From assembly GCA_015488755.1 (NCBI GenBank), contig WFNB01000093.1, forward strand, positions 1-64,000: DNA of 64,000 nucleotides, read 5' to 3'. Source of the stretch: Gammaproteobacteria bacterium (lineage in GTDB: Bacteria > Pseudomonadota > Gammaproteobacteria > GRL18). Of this stretch, positions 35,466 to 43,993 are shown in pieces. Positions within the stretch are counted from its first letter, which is position 1. Every line of letters starts with the position of its first letter. The notes below the pieces were generated by a model. It saw only the letters and a program-made list of their open reading frames with translations, was not told where the DNA came from and did no database searches. Position numbers and translations under genes: made by a program.

Positions 35466-37355
35466 CTACATTTCATAATGCAAAGAAGTAAAAATAAAGC
35501 GATCGGGTTGATTGTACTGATAACCGCCTTGCTTGGTCAGGACATATTGCTTATCAAAGAGGTTGTCAACCTTGGCTTTAACAGACCAATGTTTAGTAAA
35601 CTGCCAACTGGCACGAATATTCATAATACCATAGCCAGCAAGTTCTTCTCGTTCATCAGTTTTATTATAACGTCTTGAGCTGGCAATTAATGAGACGCCA
35701 TAACTGAGTGCGCCGCTGGTCTTATCGAGTGATATATTAATATTACGTTTGCTTCGTCTTGGCAACATAAGGCCAGTTTGTTCATCTACTGGGTTAATCA
35801 GTGAGAGGTTGGCACCGAGTTGCCAGCCATATAGATTGGTTGTGACACCCAGTTCAAAACCATCAATATTAGCTTTGCTGACATTTTCCATCATGCTGAT
35901 TGCAGGATAGGCACTGACATAGGTGATTAAATTATCCACCTTGGTTAAAAAATAATGTGCGCTCCATAAGGTTTGCCCTGTGGTAATATCAACGCCAAAA
36001 TCAAAACTTTCAGACTCTTCTGGTTTTAAGTTAGGATTACCACTGAAAAAAGCATCGGCTGGCCAATAGAGATCATTAAACGTCGGTGCTTTAAATGCTG
36101 TCCCGTATGAGGTGGTAATACGAACATTCTTGTCCAGATTAAAGCCTGTTCCTATCCCCCATGTACTATGTGAGCCAAAAGCCTCATTGTCATCAAACCG
36201 ATAGGATAACTGGCTATCAAACACATCACCTGAATAGAGGTATTGAGCATACAAGGCTTTATTCCAGCGGCTTTGTTCTGAATAATCGGTTGAACTATCC
36301 ACCTTATCATTTTTATAGTCCACACCCAAAGTTAAGAGATCCGCTGAATCCCGTAGGGCAATATCATTTTGCCAATTAAGGAGATTGGTCTTGGTATTAA
36401 AATGGCTTTTGGGATCAACAAAATAATTATTACTGCTACCTAAATCATGATTTGAATTGTATTGCTTGTCATAGCTCTGGCTTAGGGTGAGTTTGCTATC
36501 CCAGTCCTCAGTAATCTGATAAGCCAATGAACCACTCAAAACCTGATCGATAAAACGGGTATGAGTATTCTTGTCACTATAAGCATCAAATTCAGACTCT
36601 CCCTGACTTCTTAAAAATAGGCCGGATAAGCTTAATTGATCAGTAAACTTATGGCTGGCATTAAGTGAGAGAGAATAGTTCTCATAGCCATCATCGTCAT
36701 CATCACCGGGGTTGATAGTGCCATAAGAATCTCGACCATAAAAGTCATAGCCATCGGTTTTAAAAAGACTAAGACCACCACCAAAAGAGCTGGTCTCATT
36801 ACTATCTGCATAGCTGGCCGTAATTTCTTTGCTACTATCAGAGCCCAGACCAATACTGGCCGTAGCGGACTTTTTAGCTTGTTTCGTGGTGAATATTTGG
36901 ATGACACCCCCTATGGCATCAGAGCCATACAAACTGGATCGGGGGCCTCGGATAATTTCAATGCGTTCAACCTGTGAAATAGGTAGATACTCAATGGCTG
37001 TTGTGCCTAGTGTTGCTGAGCCTAGGGGAACGCCATCAATTAAGTATAAGACGTGATCAGTGTTGGTGCCCCGTAAAGAAACACCGGATGTGCTGCCAAA
37101 GCCACCGTTGCTAGTAAAACTAATGCTTGGGGTTATCTGTAATAGCTCCGGTACGGAACTGGCCTGTAAGCGTTTGATGTCTTCTTTGTTTATGATTGTG
37201 ACGGGGACTAATGTGTCATCAACCGTGCGGGCACTGCGGTTGGCAGTGACATTAATCTCTGCTAATTCAGAGGGTGTTTGTTTGGCATAAGTGACCAGTG
37301 AAGAAGTGCTTAGAGCAAGTGCTATCGCACCGCTTAATAGTTTTGGCTGCAACAT
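35466..37355 (-). CDS. btuB: TonB-dependent vitamin B12 outer-membrane receptor BtuB
   Basis: The frame extends to 37484, but I choose the ATG at 37355: it opens a signal peptide (LLSGAIALALSTSSLVTYA), has AGGA about 10 bases before it, and gives 629 residues. After the signal comes a plug domain (TVDDTLVPVTIINKEDIKRL, SFTSNGGFGSTSGVSLRGT, VERIEIIRGPRSSLYGSDAI) and a 22-strand-type barrel ending in an aromatic-rich C-terminus (FIFTSLHYEM). No clear TonB box was fixed. The riboswitch upstream and btuCDF downstream support cobalamin as the ligand. Confidence 0.9.
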   Translation of the reverse strand: MLQPKLLSGAIALALSTSSLVTYAKQTPSELAEINVTANRSARTVDDTLVPVTIINKEDIKRLQASSVPELLQITPSISFTSNGGFGSTSGVSLRGTNTDHVLYLIDGVPLGSATLGTTAIEYLPISQVERIEIIRGPRSSLYGSDAIGGVIQIFTTKQAKKSATASIGLGSDSSKEITASYADSNETSSFGGGLSLFKTDGYDFYGRDSYGTINPGDDDDDGYENYSLSLNASHKFTDQLSLSGLFLRSQGESEFDAYSDKNTHTRFIDQVLSGSLAYQITEDWDSKLTLSQSYDKQYNSNHDLGSSNNYFVDPKSHFNTKTNLLNWQNDIALRDSADLLTLGVDYKNDKVDSSTDYSEQSRWNKALYAQYLYSGDVFDSQLSYRFDDNEAFGSHSTWGIGTGFNLDKNVRITTSYGTAFKAPTFNDLYWPADAFFSGNPNLKPEESESFDFGVDITTGQTLWSAHYFLTKVDNLITYVSAYPAISMMENVSKANIDGFELGVTTNLYGWQLGANLSLINPVDEQTGLMLPRRSKRNINISLDKTSGALSYGVSLIASSRRYNKTDEREELAGYGIMNIRASWQFTKHWSVKAKVDNLFDKQYVLTKQGGYQYNQPDRFIFTSLHYEM

Positions 37356-37371
37356 ATAAAGGATTCCTGAT

Positions 37372-37390
37372 AACACACGCCCCGTGTGTT
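37372..37390 (-). promoter_or_regulatory. Hairpin next to the btuB ribosome binding site
   Basis: AACACAC (37372-37378) pairs with GTGTGTT (37384-37390) around GCCCC. On the minus strand it ends only a few bases before the AGGA that serves btuB. It is a candidate for the expression platform of the riboswitch, acting on translation. Confidence 0.4.
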
Positions 37391-37502
37391 CATAATGAAT
37401 GAATAATAACGGGGAGGGATGTAGGAACAGGGGACGCAGACAAAAAGTAAACTGAATTAATCTTCTGAACCAACGATTGCCCACCGCGCACGTTTAAGCT
37501 AA

Positions 37503-37700
37503 TTCCAATGGTCGGTCTCCGGGCTTATGAAGAATACGTTTTTTAGACCTATTACTGACAATCCCTTCCCATACTATGTGCTCATCTTTTTAAGAGGCAT
37601 ATCCTTTTAAGAGGCATAGTACAGTGGCGTTTATTGTCATACATTCATTTACCGTTGCGGGGGCAGCGTTGGTTTTGCACCAACTTCCAATTATTACCCA
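37503..37700 (-). promoter_or_regulatory. Cobalamin (B12) riboswitch upstream of btuB
   Basis: On the minus strand the conserved parts occur in order: GGAAGTTGGTGCAAAACCAA, then CGCTGCCCCCGCAACGGTAA, ATGGGAAGGG, and the B12 box AAGCCCGGAGACCGACC near 37511-37527. This is the standard cobalamin aptamer, which represses B12 uptake genes when adenosylcobalamin is abundant. A 17-bp tandem duplication at about 37584-37617, in the variable arm, enlarges the loop of a stem formed by ACTATG and CATAGT. The downstream stretch to btuB (37356-37502) holds the expression platform. Confidence 0.93.
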
Positions 37701-37866
37701 CTGAAATGTGGCGCTTATTCTATGGTGTCATTGGCTATTTGTCAATTAAGGAAAAACTGTGCAGTCTTAAGCTTAGCTTAATTTTTTATTGCTATAATTG
37801 CATTCTTTCGATGCACTTAAATAACAAAAAATTGGCACTTATAAACAACTGATTGTGAGGCAGACT

Positions 37867-39165
37867 ATGCTACGCTTTACCCATAGTGGCGATGATCACC
37901 CCTATCCTTTAGCTAAAAACTTTTATCAGATTGTCTTGCCCAGTATTGTTATCCTAAGTCTTATTATTTCTCTGCTGATGGGGCAAGGTAGTAAATGGTT
38001 GATAGAAAAAATTTATCTGGAACTTTCACAGAGAAAATCGGCAACTATTAATCGAGCCATTGAAAAAAAAGATGCTCAGACATGGCAGGCAATTCAAACC
38101 ACGGATGATCCCATGGCACTCTATCAAACACCAGCAGGGCAACATATACTACATGCCTTAAGAGAAGAAGTGAGTGAACTCGGACTGGCTCATTTAAAAA
38201 TTTACACTAAAGAGGCATTCCTAATCTATTCTAGTGAGGAAGAAGATATTGCTCATTTTGATATGAGCGATGGTTATCGACAGGCATGGAATGGTGTGAA
38301 TAACCTAATAAGAAAAGAGATGAAAGAGGGTAATACTCTTTATGAACTTTATGTTAGAGTACCTAATAGTGAGCAGCACATTGTTATGGAACTTTATGAG
38401 AGCATTGGCTATTTAGATAGTGTTTCTAAACAGATCATTATTCCTGCGATAGTGCTTCCTCTTCTTGCTTTATTGTTGATTACTGTTGTTATTGCTTATT
38501 TTGTTTTACGTGCTCAAGATGATATCAATTATCGTACCAATCTGATTTCAGAATTCCGTCGCCGCTTACAAACGTTGGTGTCTCAAGAGGCGGTTTCTAC
38601 TTTGCGATCAACAATAGGAAAAGGGTCGGTTGTTTCAAGACGAATAAAAGCCACCGTGCTTTTTTCTGACATTCGAGGGTTCACTAATTTTTGTGATTCT
38701 CAATCTCCAGAACAAGTGGTTTCTTTTTTAAATCAGTCACTAGGCATTGTTATTGATGCAGTGAGCCAAAATAAGGGCGATGTGGATAAAATAATTGGTG
38801 ATGCTGTCTTAGCATATTTTCAAGGTAATGATGCGGAACAAAGAGCATTTGATGCTGCCCAACAAGCAATAACTATCATGAAAACTAAAAATCTTCCTAG
38901 AGGCGTAGGCATTGGTATTCATACAGGGGAAGTATTAATTGGTACCATTGGTGCGTCAAACCGTATGGACTTTACCATCATTGGTGATACCGTTAATATT
39001 GCCTCACGTTTATGCTCGGCTGCAAAAGAAGGTGAAATTGTGATTGATCAGCAAAGTTTTCAGTGCCTATTTCCTCTAAATAATAGTTTAATTGAACGGC
39101 TCAAAATTAAAGGAAAGGAGCAGGCATTAGATGTTGTCCGTATTGAGGATAAAAACTTATGTTAG
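37867..39165 (+). CDS. Membrane-bound class III adenylate/guanylate cyclase
   Basis: I use the ATG at 37867 with GAGG 6 bases upstream (a GTG at 37855 is in frame). The 432-residue protein has a first membrane segment (IVLPSIVILSLIISLLMG), an extracytoplasmic domain of about 150 residues, a second segment (IVLPLLALLLITVVIAYFVL), and a C-terminal catalytic domain from about 260. There ATVLFSDIRGFTNF and DKIIGDAVLAYF carry the two metal Asp residues, and GIGIHTGEVLIGTIG and IIGDTVNIASRL follow. It would make cAMP or cGMP in response to an outside signal. The ligand and the nucleotide choice are not visible. Confidence 0.88.
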   Translation: MLRFTHSGDDHPYPLAKNFYQIVLPSIVILSLIISLLMGQGSKWLIEKIYLELSQRKSATINRAIEKKDAQTWQAIQTTDDPMALYQTPAGQHILHALREEVSELGLAHLKIYTKEAFLIYSSEEEDIAHFDMSDGYRQAWNGVNNLIRKEMKEGNTLYELYVRVPNSEQHIVMELYESIGYLDSVSKQIIIPAIVLPLLALLLITVVIAYFVLRAQDDINYRTNLISEFRRRLQTLVSQEAVSTLRSTIGKGSVVSRRIKATVLFSDIRGFTNFCDSQSPEQVVSFLNQSLGIVIDAVSQNKGDVDKIIGDAVLAYFQGNDAEQRAFDAAQQAITIMKTKNLPRGVGIGIHTGEVLIGTIGASNRMDFTIIGDTVNIASRLCSAAKEGEIVIDQQSFQCLFPLNNSLIERLKIKGKEQALDVVRIEDKNLC

Positions 39166-39201
39166 TCACTTGGAGTCGTTATCTTTTTGTAGGAATTCAA
39201 G

Positions 39202-40218
39202 TTGAGAGATAATAAAATTGATTTTTTAAGATTTGTTGGGCTATCAATGATAGTGCTTGCTCATGTTGGGGCACCGAATATATTCTTTCAAATTAGGAAC
39301 TTTGATGTCCCATTAATGGTAATGGTATCGGGGATGTCATTTGGTTTGGCTTTTAAAGGTGAACCCTTTGTCCAGTATTTATGGAAAAGAATAAAGCGTC
39401 TTGTTTTCCCTGTCTGGCTATTTCTAACACTATTTTTTGTGTCGGTCTACTTGTTTAAACCATCAAAAGATTATTTGAATTGGGAGATTATATTCACAAG
39501 CTACTTCTTTATAAGTGGAATAGGTTATGTTTGGATAATAAGAGTGTTTGTTTTAGTGGCCTTAGTGGCACCATTTATTTATTCACAAAGTAATAAAACG
39601 AAGCATGACGCACTATTTCTAACTCAACTAGTATTTATCTATGTGATTTATGAGATATGCCGATATATCTTTCTGCCATATACCTATGATGGCTTAGGAA
39701 GGTATTTGTCTTTGATTGTCTTTTATTTAGTTCCTTATTCCCTGTTATTTGCCTTTGGCCTAACGCTTCCTAAGCTTAAGATGAAGTTCAATATCCAACT
39801 ATTGTTATATTTTTCACTTTGTTTTGTCAGTTTAGCTTTATATTTATGGATTACGACGGGAAGCTTTGTTTCGACACAAAATTATAAATACCCACCCTCT
39901 ATCTATTATTTTTCATATGCGATAGCAGTAACCCTTTTTCTGTGGCTTGTGGGCGATAGTCTTTTGGTCACTATAGAAAAATATAAGCGACTGAATCGCA
40001 TTATTATATTTGTTGCCCATAATTCTATTTGGATATATCTATGGCATATACCATTAGTAAAAATAATACATCTGAATTTTTTCTTTAATTACCTGCTTGT
40101 TTTTTCTATTGCTTTGATGATTACATTTATGCAAGTAAGTTTAGTAACAAATATTCTTATTCCTGCATTACCTAATGATAAGATGAAAAAAAATGCTAAA
40201 ATGATACTGACAGGCTGA
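39202..40218 (+). CDS. Acyltransferase family 3 membrane protein (OafA-like)
   Basis: A 338-residue protein with about ten membrane segments. It begins RDNKIDFLRFVGLSMIVLAH, the family start with the R-x-x-x-F-x-H-like motif region, and later has FVAHNSIWIYLWHIPLVKII, a typical C-terminal block. These enzymes O-acylate glycans or other surface molecules. The start is TTG with AGGAA about 6 bases upstream. It lies 36 bases after the cyclase and beside an O-acetylation pseudogene on the other strand, so a link with glycan acylation is plausible. Confidence 0.8.
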   Translation: MRDNKIDFLRFVGLSMIVLAHVGAPNIFFQIRNFDVPLMVMVSGMSFGLAFKGEPFVQYLWKRIKRLVFPVWLFLTLFFVSVYLFKPSKDYLNWEIIFTSYFFISGIGYVWIIRVFVLVALVAPFIYSQSNKTKHDALFLTQLVFIYVIYEICRYIFLPYTYDGLGRYLSLIVFYLVPYSLLFAFGLTLPKLKMKFNIQLLLYFSLCFVSLALYLWITTGSFVSTQNYKYPPSIYYFSYAIAVTLFLWLVGDSLLVTIEKYKRLNRIIIFVAHNSIWIYLWHIPLVKIIHLNFFFNYLLVFSIALMITFMQVSLVTNILIPALPNDKMKKNAKMILTG

Positions 40219-40221
40219 TAA

Positions 40222-40820
40222 TTAAATATGGATATCCAATTTATGCTCAGCTTTTTCTGTTTGTTGAAACCAAGGATATGCTTTAGATGTTTTGATATCT
40301 AAAATTAATTTTTTGGTATAAATGTCACGAGTTTCATGCACAACATGGTAGTAGGTATTTAACATATCTTTTGTTGGAAATTTATTTGCATAGGGATCAC
40401 CGACAATAAATAGTTCATTATCATTAAGATAGTGTTTTATTCTTGAGATAAAAAGATTGAGCCCTTTTTGATACCGTTCGCTATAACATTTATCACCCAC
40501 CACTACAGGCCAAGTGAAAAAAATATGAACACCCTTTGTTTTTAAGCGTTTTATAACACTCATACTTTCTTTAAAAGCTGGTGTTACGCTGAGTTTATAA
40601 TGTATGGGCTCTGCTAGCACATATTGATCACAGGTTAGTTTTTGAGTGACAGGATCAGCTGGTGGAATAGGAGGTTCCTGTTGAAAAAAATAGTCTCCTC
40701 GATACCCTGTTTTAAATATTTTTCTTTTTTCCTTAATAAGCGTTTTTGCAGTAGGAAAAAATAGGTAAAAAATGAAAAGGGTAAAAAGAAAAAAATAAAT
40801 TCGTAGCTATTAAAAAGCAC
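40222..40820 (-). pseudogene. Composite remnant: MBOAT N-terminus joined to an SGNH/AlgJ-like C-terminus
   Basis: The frame from 40820 starts LFNSYEFIFFFLPFSFFTYF, the classic opening of AlgI-type MBOAT O-acyltransferases, but turns into unrelated residues and stops at 40635. A second frame, open from at least 40716 to the stop at 40222, reads FKTGYRGDYFFQQEPPIPP and later VLAEPIHYKLSVTPAFKESM and GVHIFFTWPVV, which looks like the C-terminal part of an SGNH-type partner protein. MBOAT and SGNH genes are usual neighbours in O-acetylation operons. A deletion with frame change near 40720-40740 seems to have joined them. Nothing functional is expected. Confidence 0.65.
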
Positions 40821-40870
40821 TTGAGGTGATCATCTTTAGTTAAGATTGAAGTATAACGATAGAATAGAAA

Positions 40871-40919
40871 TGGTGCCCAGACCTGGAATCGAACCAAGGA
40901 CACAGGGATTTTTAGCCCA
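40871..40919 (-). repeat. tRNA-Phe 3'-end fragment (candidate att site)
   Basis: Bases 40871-40918 match 49094-49141, the CCA end, T arm and anticodon arm side of tRNA-Phe, at 45 of 48 positions, with the first 26 identical. The 5' half of a tRNA is absent, so it is not a functional gene. A duplicated tRNA 3' end is the usual scar of integration by a tyrosine recombinase. Confidence 0.85.
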
Positions 40920-41175
40920 TAAATATAGCGTTTCAAATCAATAGATTAAGAGATTAAGGAAGTTGTTTTTCCTAATAATATTATCGCAAGATTGTAGCAA
41001 AAAATCTATTATCAAGCAATTAGAATATTGCTGTAACAGCATTGATCATTAGGAGGCTTCTTATAAATCTTTTGACTTCATTGGACTGATATTGGCTGTG
41101 TAATGATTTGTGTTCGTACTTGCTTGCATGGGACACCTCTAATTTATTGGATATTACAAAATATATAATTAACAC

Positions 41176-41206
41176 TTGTAATTAACAGTACCTATGTTAA
41201 TATAAA
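41176..41206 (+). promoter_or_regulatory. MerR-type operator-promoter with 19-bp spacer
   Basis: TTGTAA (41176-41181) and TATAAA (41201-41206) are separated by exactly 19 bases, and the whole spacer is the inverted repeat TTAACA-N7-TGTTAA (41182-41200). An over-long spacer filled by a dyad is the hallmark of MerR-activated promoters. It stands immediately before the merR-like ATG (41210), so that mRNA would be leaderless or start inside the codon. An alternative -10, TAATAT (41198-41203), would give a leaderless start at the ATG. Confidence 0.6.
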
Positions 41207-41209
41207 ATT

Positions 41210-41635
41210 ATGCAAGATAATACTGAAAGACATTATTCATTGGATGAACTGTGTACCTTGACTGATACTCCTAAGCGTACTGTGCGTTTTTATATGGGGC
41301 AGGGATTAATGGATCGCTCCGAAGGCCAGAAAAAAGGAGCCTATTATCTTGAAAAACACTTAATGCAATTATTGGAAATTAAGAAATGGCAAAAAGCCGG
41401 TTTGTCACTAGATCGAATTAAAAGCTTAATGCATCAGGGTATTGATGAGTTGGTTCCACCCATTTCACCTCATCAGCTTGGAATGATTGAGATCTGGAGT
41501 CATTTAAGCATTGCCGATGGTGTGCAATTACAAATTGAAGCCAATCGTGCTGAGTTAACACCTGAACAAGTTCGAGCTTTGTCCAGTGTGATCATGAAAG
41601 AATATGAACGATTGATTAAAATAAAAGAAAAATAA
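41210..41635 (+). CDS. MerR-family transcriptional regulator
   Basis: A 141-residue protein. The N-terminal winged helix-turn-helix is typical: YSLDELCTLTDTPKRTVRFY, MGQGLMDRSEG, and LMQLLEIKKWQKAGLSLDRI. The C-terminal half has no cysteine cluster, so it is not a classical metal sensor. There is no ribosome binding site, in line with a leaderless mRNA. It lies 17 bases before the VIT-VWA gene and directly after a MerR-type dyad promoter, so it most likely controls its own operon. The inducing signal is unknown. Confidence 0.88.
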   Translation: MQDNTERHYSLDELCTLTDTPKRTVRFYMGQGLMDRSEGQKKGAYYLEKHLMQLLEIKKWQKAGLSLDRIKSLMHQGIDELVPPISPHQLGMIEIWSHLSIADGVQLQIEANRAELTPEQVRALSSVIMKEYERLIKIKEK

Positions 41636-41652
41636 GAATAAGGAGACAAAAT

Positions 41653-43893
41653 ATGAATGCAATAATGACTGAGCAGGTTGTGTTTCCTAAAAATAATGAA
41701 CAGTTAATGGTGTTAAAAAAATCTGAGGTAACGGTTTACGTACAAGCGCCCACGGTAGAAACACAAATTACCCAGCATTTTATCAATATGGAAAGCCAGG
41801 CAATTGAAGCCGTTTATACTTTTCCATTGCCACTGGAATCGGTCTTACTGGATGTACTGGTTAAATTAGATGATAAATTGATCCGAGGCCAGATCCAGAA
41901 AAAGGCTGAGGCTATTGAAGGTTATGAAGGTGCCATCAGTGATGGTGATACAGCTGTCTTGTTAGAAAAAGTAGATGAAGGGCTTTTTACATTGAATTTG
42001 GGTAACCTGCTATCAGGGCAGAAGGCCGAAGTCACGTTAATTTATAGCCAGTTATTACACTGGCTGGACAAAGAAATACGTTATGTCTTACCGACGGTGA
42101 TAACACCCCGCTATGGCTATTCCCCACTGGAACCACAGCAACAGCACGATTATGACTTTCGTGCTGAATATCCACTGACATTTGAGATGAAAATCAGTGG
42201 ACTCTTAAGTGATGCTGATATTCATTCTCCGACTCATCCAATCAAAGCTTATAAAAATGAAAAGACCGTGATGATTTCCCTAAATAAGGAAGCTTTTCTG
42301 GATCGTGATTTAGTCATTAATTTTCTCAGTACCTCGGATAAAACAAGTTATTCGGTGGCTGAGAAGGATGAGCAGCAATATGCTGTGATTGCCAGCTTTA
42401 AGCCTGAAATCTCTAATGAAATAGAAATACAGCGGCAAGCCAGAAGTCTGCATATTGTTGTGGATTGCTCGGGTTCCATGCAGGGTGATTCGATTAACCA
42501 AGCGAAACAAGCCTTATTGTTAGTATTGGATGAATTGGAACCTGAAGATTATTTTTCAGTGATCCGTTTTGGTTCATCAATAGAAAAAATGACTGATGAC
42601 TTGATACCGGCAACACAGGAAAATATTGCATTGATACGTCCTCGGATACGACATATGCAGGCTGATTTGGGGGGCACTGAAATTTGCAATGCACTGGATA
42701 CTGTGATGTGCCAGCGTAGTACTCTTTATTACCAAGATGTGTTTCTTATCACCGATGGTGAAGTTTGGGGCGATGATGAGTTATCCGAACTGTCTCGACA
42801 GTTAAAAAAACGTGCCATACGGGTCTTTAGTGTTGGTGTTGGCTCCGCTGTCAGTGAGAAGTTGGTACGTGAAATTGCACAAGAGACTCATGGTGCCTGT
42901 GAGTTTGTTACACCGGGTGAAGAGATGGTTAATAAAATTCATCGTCATTTTAAGCGAATTTTAAAACCGATGTTTTATAAAAAAAATATTAACTGGGGAC
43001 AGGAAGTCTTATGGCAGTCTGAATTGCCTGCCTTGTTTCCAGGGGATCAGTATACGGTTTATGCTTTGTTAAAAGAAAAACCCGTAGTGGATATTATTTT
43101 AACCGCCAAAACGGATAATGATTTAACCATTAGTGAAACATTAAAGTGTGATCTCAATCAACAGGGTAGGCAAAGTGCTGTCACCCGTATGGTTGTCGAT
43201 CAACAACTCATGACTCTGGATAATAATGAACGGGTCGAACAGGCGGTCAGGTATCAGTTAATGGATGAAACTACCGCTTTTTTGATGGTAGATGAAAATG
43301 AAGAACGAGAGGGTGATGAACTTCCTGCGTTTCGAAAAGTACAACAGATGATGGCGGCTGGTTGGGGTGGCAGCTCATCCGTTGTGCTTGGTTCAGATGA
43401 TTTTTCTTTGGATGATAGTGCACCCTTTGTCAGTGAATCAGAGGATTTAAAATATCTGGATATTCCTGCATTTTTACGAAGAGATAGTGAGCCTGAACCT
43501 CGTTCCAGTCGAGTCATGTTCTCAAAAGCAGCACCAGCGGTATACAATCAAAATGAGGTTGAAGAAGTTAAACCCCAGGTATTTATTGAGAGTTTAGACA
43601 CCTTTATTAACGATCATAAACTTGAACTGCAATCACTTTCATTGGATGACTTGCTGGAGAATGGTTTGCCTGATGAGATTGCTGATAACCTGTTTCAATG
43701 CTTAGAACAAGTTGATGAACGATCATCACAACTTATTGTGTGGTTTGTTTACCAACTGGCTTTAAGACTCTTAGGCCGTTTTAATGGATTTCGACGTCAA
43801 CTACGAAAGGCCAGTAAATCAGTACATTTAAAAGAGGCTTCCAGAGAATTTATCGATGATATTCTTGATGATGTATATGAGTCTGGTTGGTGA
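41653..43893 (+). CDS. VIT and von Willebrand factor A domain protein
   Basis: 746 residues, with AAGGAG 7 bases upstream. Residues 1 to about 130 are a VIT domain (VETQITQHFINMESQAIEAV, YTFPLPLESVLLDVLVKLDD). A VWA domain follows from about 265, with the MIDAS motif VVDCSGSMQGDS near 270, GTEI and LITDGEVWGD. The C-terminal 300 residues are acidic, then helical (FNGFRRQLRKASKSVHLKEA). No signal peptide, so it is probably cytoplasmic. VIT-VWA proteins mediate metal-dependent protein contacts; here the partners are likely encoded next to it. It is coexpressed with the merR-like gene. Confidence 0.88.
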   Translation: MNAIMTEQVVFPKNNEQLMVLKKSEVTVYVQAPTVETQITQHFINMESQAIEAVYTFPLPLESVLLDVLVKLDDKLIRGQIQKKAEAIEGYEGAISDGDTAVLLEKVDEGLFTLNLGNLLSGQKAEVTLIYSQLLHWLDKEIRYVLPTVITPRYGYSPLEPQQQHDYDFRAEYPLTFEMKISGLLSDADIHSPTHPIKAYKNEKTVMISLNKEAFLDRDLVINFLSTSDKTSYSVAEKDEQQYAVIASFKPEISNEIEIQRQARSLHIVVDCSGSMQGDSINQAKQALLLVLDELEPEDYFSVIRFGSSIEKMTDDLIPATQENIALIRPRIRHMQADLGGTEICNALDTVMCQRSTLYYQDVFLITDGEVWGDDELSELSRQLKKRAIRVFSVGVGSAVSEKLVREIAQETHGACEFVTPGEEMVNKIHRHFKRILKPMFYKKNINWGQEVLWQSELPALFPGDQYTVYALLKEKPVVDIILTAKTDNDLTISETLKCDLNQQGRQSAVTRMVVDQQLMTLDNNERVEQAVRYQLMDETTAFLMVDENEEREGDELPAFRKVQQMMAAGWGGSSSVVLGSDDFSLDDSAPFVSESEDLKYLDIPAFLRRDSEPEPRSSRVMFSKAAPAVYNQNEVEEVKPQVFIESLDTFINDHKLELQSLSLDDLLENGLPDEIADNLFQCLEQVDERSSQLIVWFVYQLALRLLGRFNGFRRQLRKASKSVHLKEASREFIDDILDDVYESGW

Positions 43894-43993
43894 AAACTCA
43901 GCTTATTTTAGCCTGTCAGTTTAGAGGGAGACATTGACCATTATAGTGTCGCATTCAATTGATTAACAGGTTGATAACAAGAGAAGGATAGAT

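Noticed and set aside
36632-36907. A minus-strand Met-rich 91-residue frame within btuB
   Set aside because: It is out of frame inside the barrel-coding part of btuB and its composition (repeated Met and Leu) is that of a shadow.
40871-40919. A second tRNA-Phe gene
   Set aside because: Only the 3' portion is present; the D arm and 5' acceptor strand are missing and three bases differ. It is a fragment.
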